Part shown: piece after piece, positions 31,571 to 41,309 of the stretch | How the letters are laid out: the number at the start of each line of letters is the position of its first letter | Position numbering within the stretch: position 1 is the first letter of the stretch | Assembly (NCBI GenBank): GCA_017999915.1 | Contig: JAGNKX010000003.1 | Span: 124,001-188,000 of the forward strand | Origin: Spirochaetota bacterium | GTDB lineage: Bacteria; Spirochaetota; UBA4802; UBA5550 | Direction: 5' to 3' | DNA: 64,000 nucleotides | The notes under the pieces: generated by a model | What the model saw: only the letters and a program-made list of their open reading frames with translations | Told to the model about the DNA's origin: nothing | The model's database searches: none | Made by a program: the position numbers and the translations under genes

Positions 31571-33610
31571 TCACTTGAGAACGACTTTTTCGTTCAGCTT
31601 GTACACGTTGGTTATATTCTTGATGTTTTTCAGCCTGGCCATGATCTCCTTGAGGTGGCTGTTGCCGCTCACTTCGAGGATGAACTTGAACACGGCGTGG
31701 TTGCCTTCCTCGACGCGGGCCTCCACCTTGATGATGTTCGTCTTGGCCAGGGATATTTCGTCCGCCACGTCCTTGAGAAGGCTGGGGCGGTCAATTCCCT
31801 CGACGGCCACCTTGACCGGGTAGAAGGTGTCCGGCGCCCCTTCCCACTTGATGGTCACGAAGCGCTCCCGCTCGTGGGCCAGGCGCTTGAGGGAAGGGCA
31901 GTTCCGCTTGTGAACGGTGATTCCCCGGCCCCGGGTAATGAACCCGACAACATCGTCCCCCGGTATCGGCTGGCAGCACTGGGACAGGCGTATGAGCACG
32001 TTCGAGGCGCCGTTGATGGTGATGCCCGCCTGCCGCTGCCTCCGTTTCGTCGCGGTCTTGACCTTGACCGGTTCCTCGCTCGGCACCGGCGGGGCCTCGG
32101 GCTTTGCCTCTTTCGCTTTTTCATCTTCCTCGAACCGTGTGCCCGCTTCCTCCAGCTGGCGGCGCAGCCAGGAGCGTATCTTGTTGCGGGCGCTGGGCGA
32201 TATGGCGAATTTGAGCCAGGACTCGGAGGGGTGCCCCTTCTTGCTGGTCATGATCTCCACGATGTCGCCGCTTTTCAGCTTGGCCTTGAGCGGCACGATC
32301 TGGGAGTTGACCTTGGCGCCCACGGTGGTGTGGCCGATGGCGGTGTGGATGGCGTAGGCGAAGTCGACCGGCGTCGCGCCCTTGGGGAGCTTTATGATCT
32401 TTCCCTTCGGAGTGAACACGAAGATCTCGTTGTCGTACAGGTCCATCTTCAGGCTCTTCATGAACTCGCGCGTGTCCTGGACGTCGGTCTGCCATTCGGT
32501 GATGTCCTTGAGGAAGGTTATGTTCTTCGAGTCTTTCCTGATGACGCTGGGGTCTTCCTTGTAGAGCCAGTGGGCGGCAATGCCCATCTCGGCGGTAGCG
32601 TGCATCTTTTCGGTGCGGATCTGCACCTCGAGGCGGTGTCCGTCCGGGCCGATTACGGTGGTGTGGAGGGACTGGTACATGTTCGACTTGGGGACGGCGA
32701 TATAATCCTTGAAGCGCGTTATGATGGGGGACCAGAGGGTGTGGACCACGCCCAGGACGCCGTAGCAGTCCTTGATCTCCTCGGTTATGATCCTGACCGC
32801 CCTGATATCGTATATCTCTTCGAAGGATTTTCTTTGCTCCTGGATCTTCTTGTGGATGGAATAGTAGTGCTTGGCGCGGCCGGTGATCCTGGCGCCGATA
32901 TTGAGCGAGGCGAGGCGCTCGCCCAGTATTCTTCTGACATTCTCCAGGTATTCCTCGAGCTCCGTGTCCCGCTGGGCGATGTTGTTCCTGATGTCGTTAT
33001 AGGCCTCGGCATCGAGGACGCGGAACGCCAGGTCCTCCAGCTCGCTGGACACCTTCGACATCCCGAGGCGCCGCGCCAGGGGTGCGTAGATGTCGATGAC
33101 CTCCTTGGCCACCCGCGTCTGGGTCTCCGGCGGCTGGAACATGATGGTCCTCATGTTGTGGAGCTTGTCGGCCAGCTTGATGATGATGACCCGGATGTCC
33201 TTGACCGTGGCGATGAGCATCTTGCGCAGGGTGGCTGCCTGGGCGGTGGCCTTGGTCCTGCTTTTTATGGATGATATCTTGGTGACGCCGTCCACCAGCC
33301 GGGCGACCTCGTCGCCGAAGGCCTTTTCGAGCATGTCGAGGGACGTGCCCGTGTCCTCCACGGTGTCGTGGAGCAGGGCGGCGGCTATGGTATCGGTATC
33401 GAGCTTGAGCCCGGCCAGGATGATGCCCACCTCCAGGGGATGGACGATGTAGGGCTCGCCGCTGAGGCGCTTCTGTCCCTCGTGGGCGGCATTGGCGAAC
33501 AGATAGGCCTTCTGGATGACCGCCAGGTCAATATCGGGATTGCTGTTTTTTATCATTTTCAGCAGCGTCCCGATGTCCCTGCTTCTTATTTTTAGATCTA
33601 TGTCGGACAT
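31571..33610 (-). CDS. rel: Bifunctional (p)ppGpp synthetase/hydrolase
   Basis: 679 residues, a full-length long RSH. The HD hydrolase domain is intact (SGEPYIVHPLEVG, ALLHDTVEDTG). The synthetase has RFKDYIAVPKSNMYQSLHTT and EVQIRTEKMHATAEMGIAAH; the R-x-K-D form at this site is the one linked to bifunctional enzymes rather than RelA-only synthetases. A TGS domain (VFTPKGKIIKLPKGATPVDF) and a C-terminal ACT domain complete it. It makes and degrades the stringent-response alarmone. It heads a minus-strand group with maf and two further genes, with an AT-rich 184-base divergent region upstream. Confidence 0.96.
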   Translation of the reverse strand: MSDIDLKIRSRDIGTLLKMIKNSNPDIDLAVIQKAYLFANAAHEGQKRLSGEPYIVHPLEVGIILAGLKLDTDTIAAALLHDTVEDTGTSLDMLEKAFGDEVARLVDGVTKISSIKSRTKATAQAATLRKMLIATVKDIRVIIIKLADKLHNMRTIMFQPPETQTRVAKEVIDIYAPLARRLGMSKVSSELEDLAFRVLDAEAYNDIRNNIAQRDTELEEYLENVRRILGERLASLNIGARITGRAKHYYSIHKKIQEQRKSFEEIYDIRAVRIITEEIKDCYGVLGVVHTLWSPIITRFKDYIAVPKSNMYQSLHTTVIGPDGHRLEVQIRTEKMHATAEMGIAAHWLYKEDPSVIRKDSKNITFLKDITEWQTDVQDTREFMKSLKMDLYDNEIFVFTPKGKIIKLPKGATPVDFAYAIHTAIGHTTVGAKVNSQIVPLKAKLKSGDIVEIMTSKKGHPSESWLKFAISPSARNKIRSWLRRQLEEAGTRFEEDEKAKEAKPEAPPVPSEEPVKVKTATKRRQRQAGITINGASNVLIRLSQCCQPIPGDDVVGFITRGRGITVHKRNCPSLKRLAHERERFVTIKWEGAPDTFYPVKVAVEGIDRPSLLKDVADEISLAKTNIIKVEARVEEGNHAVFKFILEVSGNSHLKEIMARLKNIKNITNVYKLNEKVVLK

Positions 33611-33794
33611 GGTTCAGTATACTAACAAATTAATCATCGGGTCGAAGTCAATCCTAATATTTTGTCAACCCATGGCATAAGAATACAAATAAAAATATAA
33701 AGATATATATTTTTTTTCCCGAAAATATAAAAAATAGTAGGGTCATTCGTTAAAAAGGCAATGACCGGGCAAAAAAGCCGAGGGGAATACATCA

Positions 33795-35225
33795 ATGGGT
33801 GAAAAAAACAAAGGAATACTGATGTGGCTGGTGCCTCTTGTTATTGTGATCAGCCTCACCGGAGGCGTAAGACTGTACTCCCAGTTTTTAGCGGATGAAG
33901 AAGAACACAAGGAGGAAAAGAAGAAACCCGTTGAAAAGAAGGCAGAACCCTTCCCCGATATCATAGCCAAGAATTTAAAAGCCGTATCCGTCCCCGATAA
34001 GTCCGGAGCGAAATGCACTATTAAAGTCACATGGGACCTCGATCAGAAAAATCCTGGAGATTTTATCGTAGCCAAATCGAGCGAGATCATAGATACAGCG
34101 GAAAAGGCCCGGTCGGCGCAGGTGGTCAAGGCGGTAAAAGGTGCCGCTAAGAATTCCGTGATCGACCCTGATTGCGTCCCCGGCAATCATTACTACGTTG
34201 TCCTGTCGAAAAAGAGCATCAAAAATGATGCCATTGAACTGTCCCCGGATGCCAATTACATGACGAACCCCCTTGTTGTCAGCATTTCGACGGAGCTCCC
34301 CATCGTTTCCAATATCCAGGCCTTTGACGCGGGGGACCTCAGGGTGCGCATTTCCTGGAGCAGGGTCAACCAGGACAGCCTTTTTTACACCATATACCGG
34401 TCCAGGCAGGAGATCAACAATGAAAAGCTCCTGAAAAAGGCAGAGAAGCTTCATTCTGAGTCTGATATCAACGAATACCTGGACGGGGGAGTGGCCACGG
34501 ATATCCCCTATTTCTATGCCGTTACGGTGAAACCGATCAAGGGCAAGGAAAACAAGCTCCTTGTCGCGGATCGGAACTACACCACCGCCGGCGTTATGGT
34601 GACCGCGAAAAAGAAAGAGCAGGCGGAGATACAGTCGATCAGCGCCCGCACCGAGGGTGACGGCGTCATGGTCACCTGGCAACATGGGGGCGGCGACGGC
34701 TTATACCGGCTATTCAGGTCAGCCAGAAAGGCCAAAACCGCCGGCGAAGTCCCCGGCAGCGACATTATCGGCAATGTGAACCTGGGCGACGGCAAGTATA
34801 TGGATTCCTCCGTGCCTGCCGGCCAGTATTACTACGGCCTGATTCCGGAGACCGGCGCAGACCTCTCTTCCTACGCCCTGGTTCCCGGTGTGAATATAAC
34901 GCGGAGCCCGGTCGGCGCCAGGGAGGAGATAAAGGAGCAGGAGGTCGTGGCGTTCGAGCTGGACGATGTGGACCGCATCCTGAAGCGGACCTTCTTCAAG
35001 AACAAATATCGTGAGGCCATAAAGGAGCTGTCAGACTACATCAGCGGAGGCGGCGCCGAGAGAAACGCGGCCAAGGCGAACCTCTTCATCGGCAGGTCCT
35101 ATATCGAGCTGGGAGGGTACAGGACGGCGGCGAACTACCTGCTTCTTCCCAATGTTAAGAAATATTTTCCGAAGGACGCTGACTTCTGGCTTGCCTTCGC
35201 GTTGACGCGAATACGGAATTACTAA
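33795..35225 (+). CDS. Membrane-anchored FN3-like protein with C-terminal helical repeat
   Basis: 476 residues. A signal-anchor helix at about 8-30 (ILMWLVPLVIVISLTGGVRL) is followed by a charged linker (EEEHKEEKKKPVEKKAEPFP). Three fibronectin-III-like segments follow, each with a W-x-W or Y-x-IYRS pattern (IKVTWDLDQ, VRISWSRVNQDSLFYTIYRS, VMVTWQHGGGDGLYRLFRS). The last 75 residues look like TPR helices (NLFIGRSYIELGGYRTAANY). It would be exposed to the periplasm. It lies 23 bases before a TPR protein, so the two probably act together in the envelope; the function is unknown. Confidence 0.75.
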   Translation: MGEKNKGILMWLVPLVIVISLTGGVRLYSQFLADEEEHKEEKKKPVEKKAEPFPDIIAKNLKAVSVPDKSGAKCTIKVTWDLDQKNPGDFIVAKSSEIIDTAEKARSAQVVKAVKGAAKNSVIDPDCVPGNHYYVVLSKKSIKNDAIELSPDANYMTNPLVVSISTELPIVSNIQAFDAGDLRVRISWSRVNQDSLFYTIYRSRQEINNEKLLKKAEKLHSESDINEYLDGGVATDIPYFYAVTVKPIKGKENKLLVADRNYTTAGVMVTAKKKEQAEIQSISARTEGDGVMVTWQHGGGDGLYRLFRSARKAKTAGEVPGSDIIGNVNLGDGKYMDSSVPAGQYYYGLIPETGADLSSYALVPGVNITRSPVGAREEIKEQEVVAFELDDVDRILKRTFFKNKYREAIKELSDYISGGGAERNAAKANLFIGRSYIELGGYRTAANYLLLPNVKKYFPKDADFWLAFALTRIRNY

Positions 35226-35248
35226 TAGGAGTTTAAAATCGAGGGTAT

Positions 35249-36472
35249 ATGATGAAACAAGGAATTATAGTGGGCGCTGTACTGGTTGTTTTGGGGATCG
35301 GCGTTTTCGCCTATTACGAGAATTTTGTCCGGGATGAGCGGCAGGCGCGGGAGCTCCTCACCGAGGGCAAGCTGATCTATGAACGGGGATCGCGGGAAGC
35401 GATCAATGACTCGGTAAATATCTTCACAAAGGTGATCGCCAAGTATCCGGGCACCAAGGCGGAACCGGAGGCCTGTTTCTATATCGCCCAGGCCTACGAG
35501 AGGATGAACCTGAACCGTCTCGCCTACCTGAAGTACGTGTATATCCTCAAGAGCAACAGGGACATCGATCCGGCCTTCGCGCGGGAGATAAAAACCCGGA
35601 TCGCCCGTCTCAAGGTGATGAAGCGCTATACCGAGGAGGGTATTTACGAGCTCCTGGGCCTGGTCCACAATTCCGAGAATCGCGATTTCAGGAGCAGGGT
35701 CTATACCGAGCTCGGCCACACCTACCTCCAGATGAGGGAATACGAGAAATCGAAGCGGATGTTCGATATCGCCCTGTCGGAGAACGGCGAAAACGAGGAG
35801 GCCATCCTCGGCAAGGCCCGGGCCTTCAAGCGCCTCGGCCAGGACGACATGGCCTACGATATGTATGATCATTACCTCAAGTATTACGGCGCCTTCAGCC
35901 CCTATGCCGATGACGTAAAGCACGCCTATGTTCACCAGCTCTACCGGAGCGGCCATGAGAATTACCGCAGGGGAAGGTTCTCATCCGCCATCTCCAATTT
36001 CAAGAGGGTCCTCAGCCATTTCCCGGACAGCGGTTACGCCGAAAACAGCCTCTACTGGATGGGCCAGTGCTACTTCGCCATGCACCGGTACGGAACGGCC
36101 ATCGGCTATTACAACCAGGTCCTCAGCAACTATGACAGCCGGAAGGACGAGGCCGCCCGCATCAAAAAGGGCTACTCCTATTTCCTGATGAAGAAATATG
36201 ACCTGGCCGCGCGGGAATTCCAGCTCTATATCAACAACTATCCCCGCGGGGCCAATATCGACACGGCCCGGAAATGGAAAAGCATGAGCACGCAGGAGAT
36301 GCTCTCCCGCATCCAGAACAGGATGGTCCCCGACGCGGAAGAGGAGACTGTGAAGCCGGACATCAAGAAGAAGGACGACTCATCGCAGCGGCAGGACCGG
36401 GAATCCGACGACAAGGGCATGACCGGGACCGCCTATGATGAGGACGAATACGAGAACGTGGGGGAACTCTAG
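35249..36472 (+). CDS. Membrane-anchored TPR protein
   Basis: 407 residues. An N-terminal signal-anchor (GIIVGAVLVVLGIGVFAYYE) is followed by about eight TPR-like helical pairs (FYIAQAYERMNLNRLAYLKY, YTELGHTYLQMREYEKSKRM, YWMGQCYFAMHRYGTAIGYY, KGYSYFLMKKYDLAAREFQL) and an acidic, disordered tail. The layout resembles YbgF/BamD-like envelope scaffolds. GAGGG lies 6 bases before the ATG at 35249; the ATG at 35252 is equally usable. It is probably cotranscribed with the FN3-like protein. The function is unknown. Confidence 0.85.
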   Translation: MMKQGIIVGAVLVVLGIGVFAYYENFVRDERQARELLTEGKLIYERGSREAINDSVNIFTKVIAKYPGTKAEPEACFYIAQAYERMNLNRLAYLKYVYILKSNRDIDPAFAREIKTRIARLKVMKRYTEEGIYELLGLVHNSENRDFRSRVYTELGHTYLQMREYEKSKRMFDIALSENGENEEAILGKARAFKRLGQDDMAYDMYDHYLKYYGAFSPYADDVKHAYVHQLYRSGHENYRRGRFSSAISNFKRVLSHFPDSGYAENSLYWMGQCYFAMHRYGTAIGYYNQVLSNYDSRKDEAARIKKGYSYFLMKKYDLAAREFQLYINNYPRGANIDTARKWKSMSTQEMLSRIQNRMVPDAEEETVKPDIKKKDDSSQRQDRESDDKGMTGTAYDEDEYENVGEL

Positions 36473-36483
36473 GAGCCCCAGCG

Positions 36484-37602
36484 TCAGGGCCGCTCTTTCA
36501 CCGTCACCCAGACATTAATCTCGCTCTTGTCTCTCCAGACGGTGACCCTGACGCTTTTACCGATCCCGGTGGCGCCGACCAGCGACACCAGGTCGGAGAA
36601 GTCCCGAATGGCCTTACCCTCGATATGAGTAATGACATCCCTGATACGGAGCCCGGCCTTGTCGGCCGGGCCTTCCTTTTCCACGGCCCCCACCAGGGCG
36701 CCCTCGGGCTTCTGCAGCCCCAGCTCCCTGGCGAATTCCGGCGTGAGGGGGGATATCTGGACCCCGATGTAGCCCCGTTTGACCTTCCCGTATCTCTTGA
36801 GCTGTATCAGCGTGTCCCTCGCGGTATTGATCGGGATGGCGAAGCCGATCCCGAGACTCCCGCCGGTGCTGGAGTATATCATGCGGTTGACGCCGATCAC
36901 TTCTCCGTCGATGTTGATGAGGGGCCCGCCGCTGTTGCCGGGGTTGATGGACGCGTCGGTCTGTATGTGGGAAATGCCCATGTCGTTGTACACGTGGCGA
37001 CCGGTGGCGCTTATGACGCCCGTAGTGATGGTCTTGTCGAGGCCGAAGGGGTTGCCGATGGCGATGGCCATGTCGCCGACCTTAACGCTGTCGGAATTCC
37101 CGAAATAGACCGGCGTGAAACTCCCGCTGCCGGCGACTTTCAGGAGGGCGATATCGGTCAGCTGGTCCGAGCCGACCAGGGCCGCCTTGTAGTCCTTGTT
37201 GTTTATCCTGACCATGACCGAATCCATGTTGGCGACCACGTGGTGGTTGGTGCAGATATACCCGTCGGCGGATACGATAAACCCGGTGCCGAGGCCCTTC
37301 TGCTTGCGCGAATCGGGCGCCGGCCGGTTCTTCCCGAAGAACTCCCGGAAGAAGGGGTCGTCCATGAAGGGATCACGATACGCGGTCTTGACCGTCTTCT
37401 CGGTGCTGATGAATACGACGCTGTTGCGGTACTGGTCGTAGATCTTCTGGAACGTCCTCTGGAGCTCGTAGATCGGCGAATTCTGGTTCTGCTTTTTCAG
37501 GGGCGATTCACGGCCCGTATCACCCAGGAATTGTTCCCCGTACAGAGAGGAGGCGGCGATGACGGCTGTTCCAAGGAAGGCAAACATCAATACTTTTTTC
37601 AT
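36484..37602 (-). CDS. htrA: HtrA/DegP-type periplasmic serine protease
   Basis: 372 residues. The start is ATG 37602, with GGAG 9 bases upstream; a GTG at 37614 is too early. A signal peptide covers residues 1-22. The trypsin-like domain has the catalytic histidine in ICTNHHVVA, aspartate in LTDIALLKV and serine in PGNSGGPL. A single PDZ domain follows (KRGYIGVQISPLTPEF, GPADKAGLRIRDVITHI). It degrades or refolds damaged envelope proteins. One PDZ domain makes it DegS/DegQ-short-like rather than DegP. It is convergent with the TPR gene, 11 bases apart. Confidence 0.95.
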   Translation of the reverse strand: MKKVLMFAFLGTAVIAASSLYGEQFLGDTGRESPLKKQNQNSPIYELQRTFQKIYDQYRNSVVFISTEKTVKTAYRDPFMDDPFFREFFGKNRPAPDSRKQKGLGTGFIVSADGYICTNHHVVANMDSVMVRINNKDYKAALVGSDQLTDIALLKVAGSGSFTPVYFGNSDSVKVGDMAIAIGNPFGLDKTITTGVISATGRHVYNDMGISHIQTDASINPGNSGGPLINIDGEVIGVNRMIYSSTGGSLGIGFAIPINTARDTLIQLKRYGKVKRGYIGVQISPLTPEFARELGLQKPEGALVGAVEKEGPADKAGLRIRDVITHIEGKAIRDFSDLVSLVGATGIGKSVRVTVWRDKSEINVWVTVKERP

Positions 37603-37807
37603 GGTATTCTCCACAGGTTGCGGCGTTAACGGCCGGGGCTTCCTTCGGGAAGCGATACTATCAGTTACAAAAAAATATAAATGTTACAACAATTTTTTTT
37701 GATATTTTGCCGGATATTGCGGGCGGGTATGTTTACTGCTTGAAAAAAAATCACACATAATAGAAACAAGTCAAATAATCGCGATGTTACAACCCCGGAG
37801 GACGTAT

Positions 37808-39160
37808 ATGAAAAGGATTGTGGGCGTATTGGTTTCCGTTGCTATTCTGTCTTTTGCCCTGCCGGCGCTCTCGCAGGAAAAGGCGGACAAGGCGAAGCCC
37901 GAAAAAGATAAACAGCAGGCAGCGGAAATCGATAAGAAAACCGAAACCGAGGAAAAGGACCCGAGCAAGCTCTATGTCGACCTGTCGGCACTCGTGTATA
38001 TGGAATGGGCCTATTTTAGCGGTTTTAAATATACCGGCGGCTCGAGCTGGAGCAAGGTGGCACGCTGGGGATTTCTCGATGACACGTATATTCTCACGAA
38101 AAATATCCAGGACATCGTTCCGGTGGAGCGGTATAACTACAAGAAAGACGAAAACACGTTCCGGTTAAACCGCTGCTATCTCACCGTCAAGAAGCGTCTC
38201 GGCGAGATATTCAGCCTGAAGATAACCGCGGATATCGATCCCTATAGCTCCGACCTGATCTATCTCAAGTACGGCTTCGTACAGCTTTACAAGGATTTTG
38301 CCACGCCGGTGGGGTCCGTAACCCTCAAGGCGCAGCTGGGCAAGATAGCCACTCCCGTGGTCGGCATAACCGACAATCTGAACGACCTGCGCTGGATAGG
38401 CCCCAATTACCTCAACAATTCGAAGCTGGTGCTGAACGGCAGAAGCTTCGACGACTCGGCCGACCTCGGCGGCCTGGTGTCGCTGAACCTCTTCAAGATG
38501 GTCACCCTTGAGTATTCCATCACAAACGGCGAAGGCGTCAAATCCGACAACAACGAGCAATACGGCGGCAAGGCCCATACCGTGCTGGTATCTGTCAACC
38601 CGGTCGATTACATCAAAGAGCTCCATGTGAATTTTTACGGCAGGTGGGAAGACACGAACAAGAACAAGACCACCGGCACCGGGGCCGCTTCGGTGATCTA
38701 CCGGGGAATCGAGCGGAGGGGCTATTACGGCGTAGGCGCCGCCTGGTCCAGCGACCTCATAAAGGTGGGTTGCAATTTTTTCATGCCGGAGATGCAGAAT
38801 TCCAGGACCATCTGGGTCGCGGCGCCCTATAGCGGTTACTCGCAGCGTCACAAGCTGAAATATTACCTGGTGGACGGATGGTTCAACGTCAATCTCGGCG
38901 CCATAACTCCCGCCGGCGTCCTGTTCCTGGGACGAGTCGCCTGGGGAAAAGAGCTGCCGAGCTTTGCCGGCAACATGAGGCAGACCCATGAGACCCTGGT
39001 GCTCGGCGGCGGCATCGGGTACCAGTTCAGCCAGTATTTCAGGATGGTCCTCTACTATGAGACCGTTCGGTACCATATGAAGGCGTACCTGTCCGATTTC
39101 ACCAAGAAGGATCCGACACCTAACAATAATGTGTATGTCAAGGCGGAAGTGAAATTCTGA
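37808..39160 (+). CDS. Outer-membrane porin-like beta-barrel
   Basis: 450 residues. The ATG at 37808 has GGAGG 9 bases upstream. A signal peptide (MKRIVGVLVSVAILSFALPA) is followed by a charged Lys/Glu linker, then alternating amphipathic strands: YVDLSALVYMEWAYFSGF, FSLKITADIDPYSSDLIYLK, VTLKAQLGKIATPVVGITDN and ELHVNFYGRWEDTNKNK. The chain ends in phenylalanine (VKAEVKF), the usual outer-membrane beta-signal. It is likely a general or phosphate-selective-type porin; the substrate cannot be told. It is divergent from htrA, which suggests a shared envelope-stress region. Confidence 0.8.
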   Translation: MKRIVGVLVSVAILSFALPALSQEKADKAKPEKDKQQAAEIDKKTETEEKDPSKLYVDLSALVYMEWAYFSGFKYTGGSSWSKVARWGFLDDTYILTKNIQDIVPVERYNYKKDENTFRLNRCYLTVKKRLGEIFSLKITADIDPYSSDLIYLKYGFVQLYKDFATPVGSVTLKAQLGKIATPVVGITDNLNDLRWIGPNYLNNSKLVLNGRSFDDSADLGGLVSLNLFKMVTLEYSITNGEGVKSDNNEQYGGKAHTVLVSVNPVDYIKELHVNFYGRWEDTNKNKTTGTGAASVIYRGIERRGYYGVGAAWSSDLIKVGCNFFMPEMQNSRTIWVAAPYSGYSQRHKLKYYLVDGWFNVNLGAITPAGVLFLGRVAWGKELPSFAGNMRQTHETLVLGGGIGYQFSQYFRMVLYYETVRYHMKAYLSDFTKKDPTPNNNVYVKAEVKF

Positions 39161-39165
39161 CATGG

Positions 39166-39250
39166 TATCCCTCCCCCTTGATGGGTGAGGTCGGGTGGGG
39201 GTGATAGGTATAATAAATATAAATACCCCCTCCCACCAGGGGAGGGGGAG
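39166..39250. repeat. Nested inverted repeat between porin and apt
   Basis: Outer arms CCCTCCCCCTTG and CAGGGGAGGGGGA, inner arms GGGTGGGGGT and ATACCCCCTCCC around an AT-rich centre. It could be a terminator or a palindromic intergenic repeat. I see no second copy in the window. Confidence 0.5.
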
Positions 39251-39284
39251 AATGATTTTGGAATAACTCTCGTTGAAGGCGGCC

Positions 39285-39839
39285 ATGAATTATAGAAATC
39301 ATAAAATAGAAGAGATAATTAAATCGAAAATACGCACCATTCCCGACTTCCCCAAGCCGGGAATCATGTTTCGTGACATCACCACGCTCCTCCATGACAG
39401 GGAAGGGTACCGGATGTGCATCGACGCCTTTATCAGGCGCTACGCGCGGATGGATATCGATTGCATAGCGGGTATCGAGGCGCGGGGCTTTCTCATCGGC
39501 GGCGCCATAGCCTACGAGCTGCGGAAGGGCCTGGTGCCCATCAGGAAAAAAGGAAAGCTTCCCTCGAAGAAGGTCTCATACGAATACGAGCTCGAATACG
39601 GCACGGATACCCTCGAGGTCCATATCGACGCGGTAAAAAAGGGAGACAAGGTGCTCATCATCGACGATCTCCTGGCCACGGGCGGGACGTCGCTGGCCTG
39701 CGCCAAGCTGGTGGAGAAGCTCGGCGGCGAGGTGGTGGAGCTCGCCTTCATCGTCGACCTGCCCGACGTCGGCGGCCGCGCGAAGATCGAGGAATCGGGC
39801 TACAATATCTACACCCTGGTGGAGTTCGAGGGGGATTGA
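39285..39839 (+). CDS. apt: Adenine phosphoribosyltransferase
   Basis: 184 residues. IPDFPKPGIMFRDITTLLHD and GIEARGFLIGGAIAYEL are the APRT signatures, and VLIIDDLLATGGTSLA is the PRPP-binding loop. It salvages adenine to AMP in the cytoplasm. The start is ATG 39285; the TTG at 39273 is less likely. The last 31 bases overlap the end of the opposite-strand rsmG-trmH fusion. Confidence 0.95.
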   Translation: MNYRNHKIEEIIKSKIRTIPDFPKPGIMFRDITTLLHDREGYRMCIDAFIRRYARMDIDCIAGIEARGFLIGGAIAYELRKGLVPIRKKGKLPSKKVSYEYELEYGTDTLEVHIDAVKKGDKVLIIDDLLATGGTSLACAKLVEKLGGEVVELAFIVDLPDVGGRAKIEESGYNIYTLVEFEGD

Positions 39840-41302
39840 CGGCTCCACTCATAAAGGGCAATGGAGACCGATACCGGCGCGTTCAGCGACTCAACGGAGC
39901 TGTTCAGCGGTATCGAAACGGATTTGCCCCTGAAAGTATCGGGCAGGCCCGGGCCTTCAATGCCCGGCAGAAGCAGAAAACGCTCCGGGAAGGTGAACGA
40001 GTGCAGCGGATCGCCCTCCGCGTCCAGGGCCACCACGGACGAAACCCTCTCCTTTAACAGCGACGGCAGCTCGCGGATCGACGGTCCCCTTTCCATGACG
40101 GCGTTAAAGACACTCCCCGCAGAGGCCCTGATCGATTTAGGGTGATAGGGATTGGCCGCCTCCTTCAGCAGCACGATCTTTCCCACGTTGAACCCCACGG
40201 CGGAGCGTATGACCGATCCCACGTTCGCCGGATCCTGGAAGGGGACCAGGAGGGTGCACCCCGGACCGATATCCATATCCCATTCCTTCATCTCGGGGGT
40301 GCGCACGACAAGGATCGGCCCGCCGGTATTGAAGATGTCGATCTCGTTGAATAGGGATTTTTTCAGCACATAGAGGGACCCCGCGGCTTCATGCTTGTCT
40401 ATAAGGGCGTTGATCCCATCGTCATCCTCGCCGTAGCCGTCATGGAGTATCAGCTCATCGATGGTTATGCCGTCCCGCCCCATCAGCTCGGCGATTATCT
40501 TTTTTCCCGATACCAGGGCCGTGCCCGATTTCCTGATGGCGCTTCCGTCGCCCAGCCTCTTCAGCTCTTTGAAGGTTTTGTTCTCCGGCGAGGTGATTGC
40601 GGTACCGGCAGTGGCTTTCAGGTCCTTGAGGATGGTAAAGGTTTTCTTCGTCACGGCGGTTTCCTTCCGATATGTGATGATGCGGCGCTCGTAATTGGTG
40701 CCGGGCAGACGGTAATGACGGTCCGTTTCCAGGGAATAGGACCGAAGGTTTTCGGGCGACACGCCGCCGAGGTCCCGGTCAGCCTCCGGTCCCTTCATGA
40801 AGATGACCTTTCCGCCCCTGGGCAGGAAGTGGTTCACCCGCGACAGGGTCTCGTCGATCGATTCCAGGGCGCGCGTTATCACCCCTTCCACCGTGAAAAA
40901 GGATTTGTCCGTCACCATGTGGGGATACACCTTCACGTCGCCGAGGCGGAGGGTGCGCGCGGCGGTCTCGAGAAAGGAGGCGCGCTTCTTCCTCGGCTCC
41001 GAGAGGATGACGCTGAGACGCGGAAGGTATATCTTCAGGGGAATCCCGGGGAAGCCGGCGCCGGTGCCGATGTCTATGATGGGCGAGGGGAGCTCGATGA
41101 ATTCGGTGAAGTAGATCGAATCCACAAAATGCTTGATCACGATGTCCTCGAAATTGGTGATGCGCGTCAGGTCGAGCTCATCGTTGTTCTCGACCAGGAG
41201 ATCATAGTAAGAGCCGAACTGGTCGAGCTGCCGCGGCGTCAGGTCGATGCCGCAGTTGCGGAAGATCTCGTTTATGAGGTTAGTGCTTTTATTGTCTGCC
41301 AT
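39809..41302 (-). CDS. rsmG: RsmG 16S rRNA methyltransferase fused to a SpoU/TrmH-type RNA methyltransferase
   Basis: 497 residues in a single frame. Residues 1-205 are RsmG (GidB): RQLDQFGSYYDLLVENNDEL, IIDIGTGAGFPGIPLKI, VILSEPRKKRASFLE and VITRALESIDETL; it methylates G527 of 16S rRNA at N7. Residues about 215-497 are a complete SpoU/TrmH methyltransferase: an N-terminal substrate-binding part, then the knot motifs PFQDPANVGSVIRSAVGFN, ASAGSVFNAVMERG, LLPGIEGPGLP and IPLNSSVESLNAPVSVSIAL. The second activity (2'-O-methylation of an unknown rRNA or tRNA site) is inferred from the motifs. I see no stop or frameshift between the two parts. It follows the GNAT gene by 7 bases in a hisS-GNAT-rsmG group. 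Confidence 0.88.
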   Translation of the reverse strand: MADNKSTNLINEIFRNCGIDLTPRQLDQFGSYYDLLVENNDELDLTRITNFEDIVIKHFVDSIYFTEFIELPSPIIDIGTGAGFPGIPLKIYLPRLSVILSEPRKKRASFLETAARTLRLGDVKVYPHMVTDKSFFTVEGVITRALESIDETLSRVNHFLPRGGKVIFMKGPEADRDLGGVSPENLRSYSLETDRHYRLPGTNYERRIITYRKETAVTKKTFTILKDLKATAGTAITSPENKTFKELKRLGDGSAIRKSGTALVSGKKIIAELMGRDGITIDELILHDGYGEDDDGINALIDKHEAAGSLYVLKKSLFNEIDIFNTGGPILVVRTPEMKEWDMDIGPGCTLLVPFQDPANVGSVIRSAVGFNVGKIVLLKEAANPYHPKSIRASAGSVFNAVMERGPSIRELPSLLKERVSSVVALDAEGDPLHSFTFPERFLLLPGIEGPGLPDTFRGKSVSIPLNSSVESLNAPVSVSIALYEWSRQSPSNSTRV

Positions 41303-41309
41303 GGAATTG

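Noticed and set aside
31655-33274. 539-codon plus-strand frame opposite rel
   Set aside because: Shadow of rel; the translated sequence shows no domain and the rel frame is certain.
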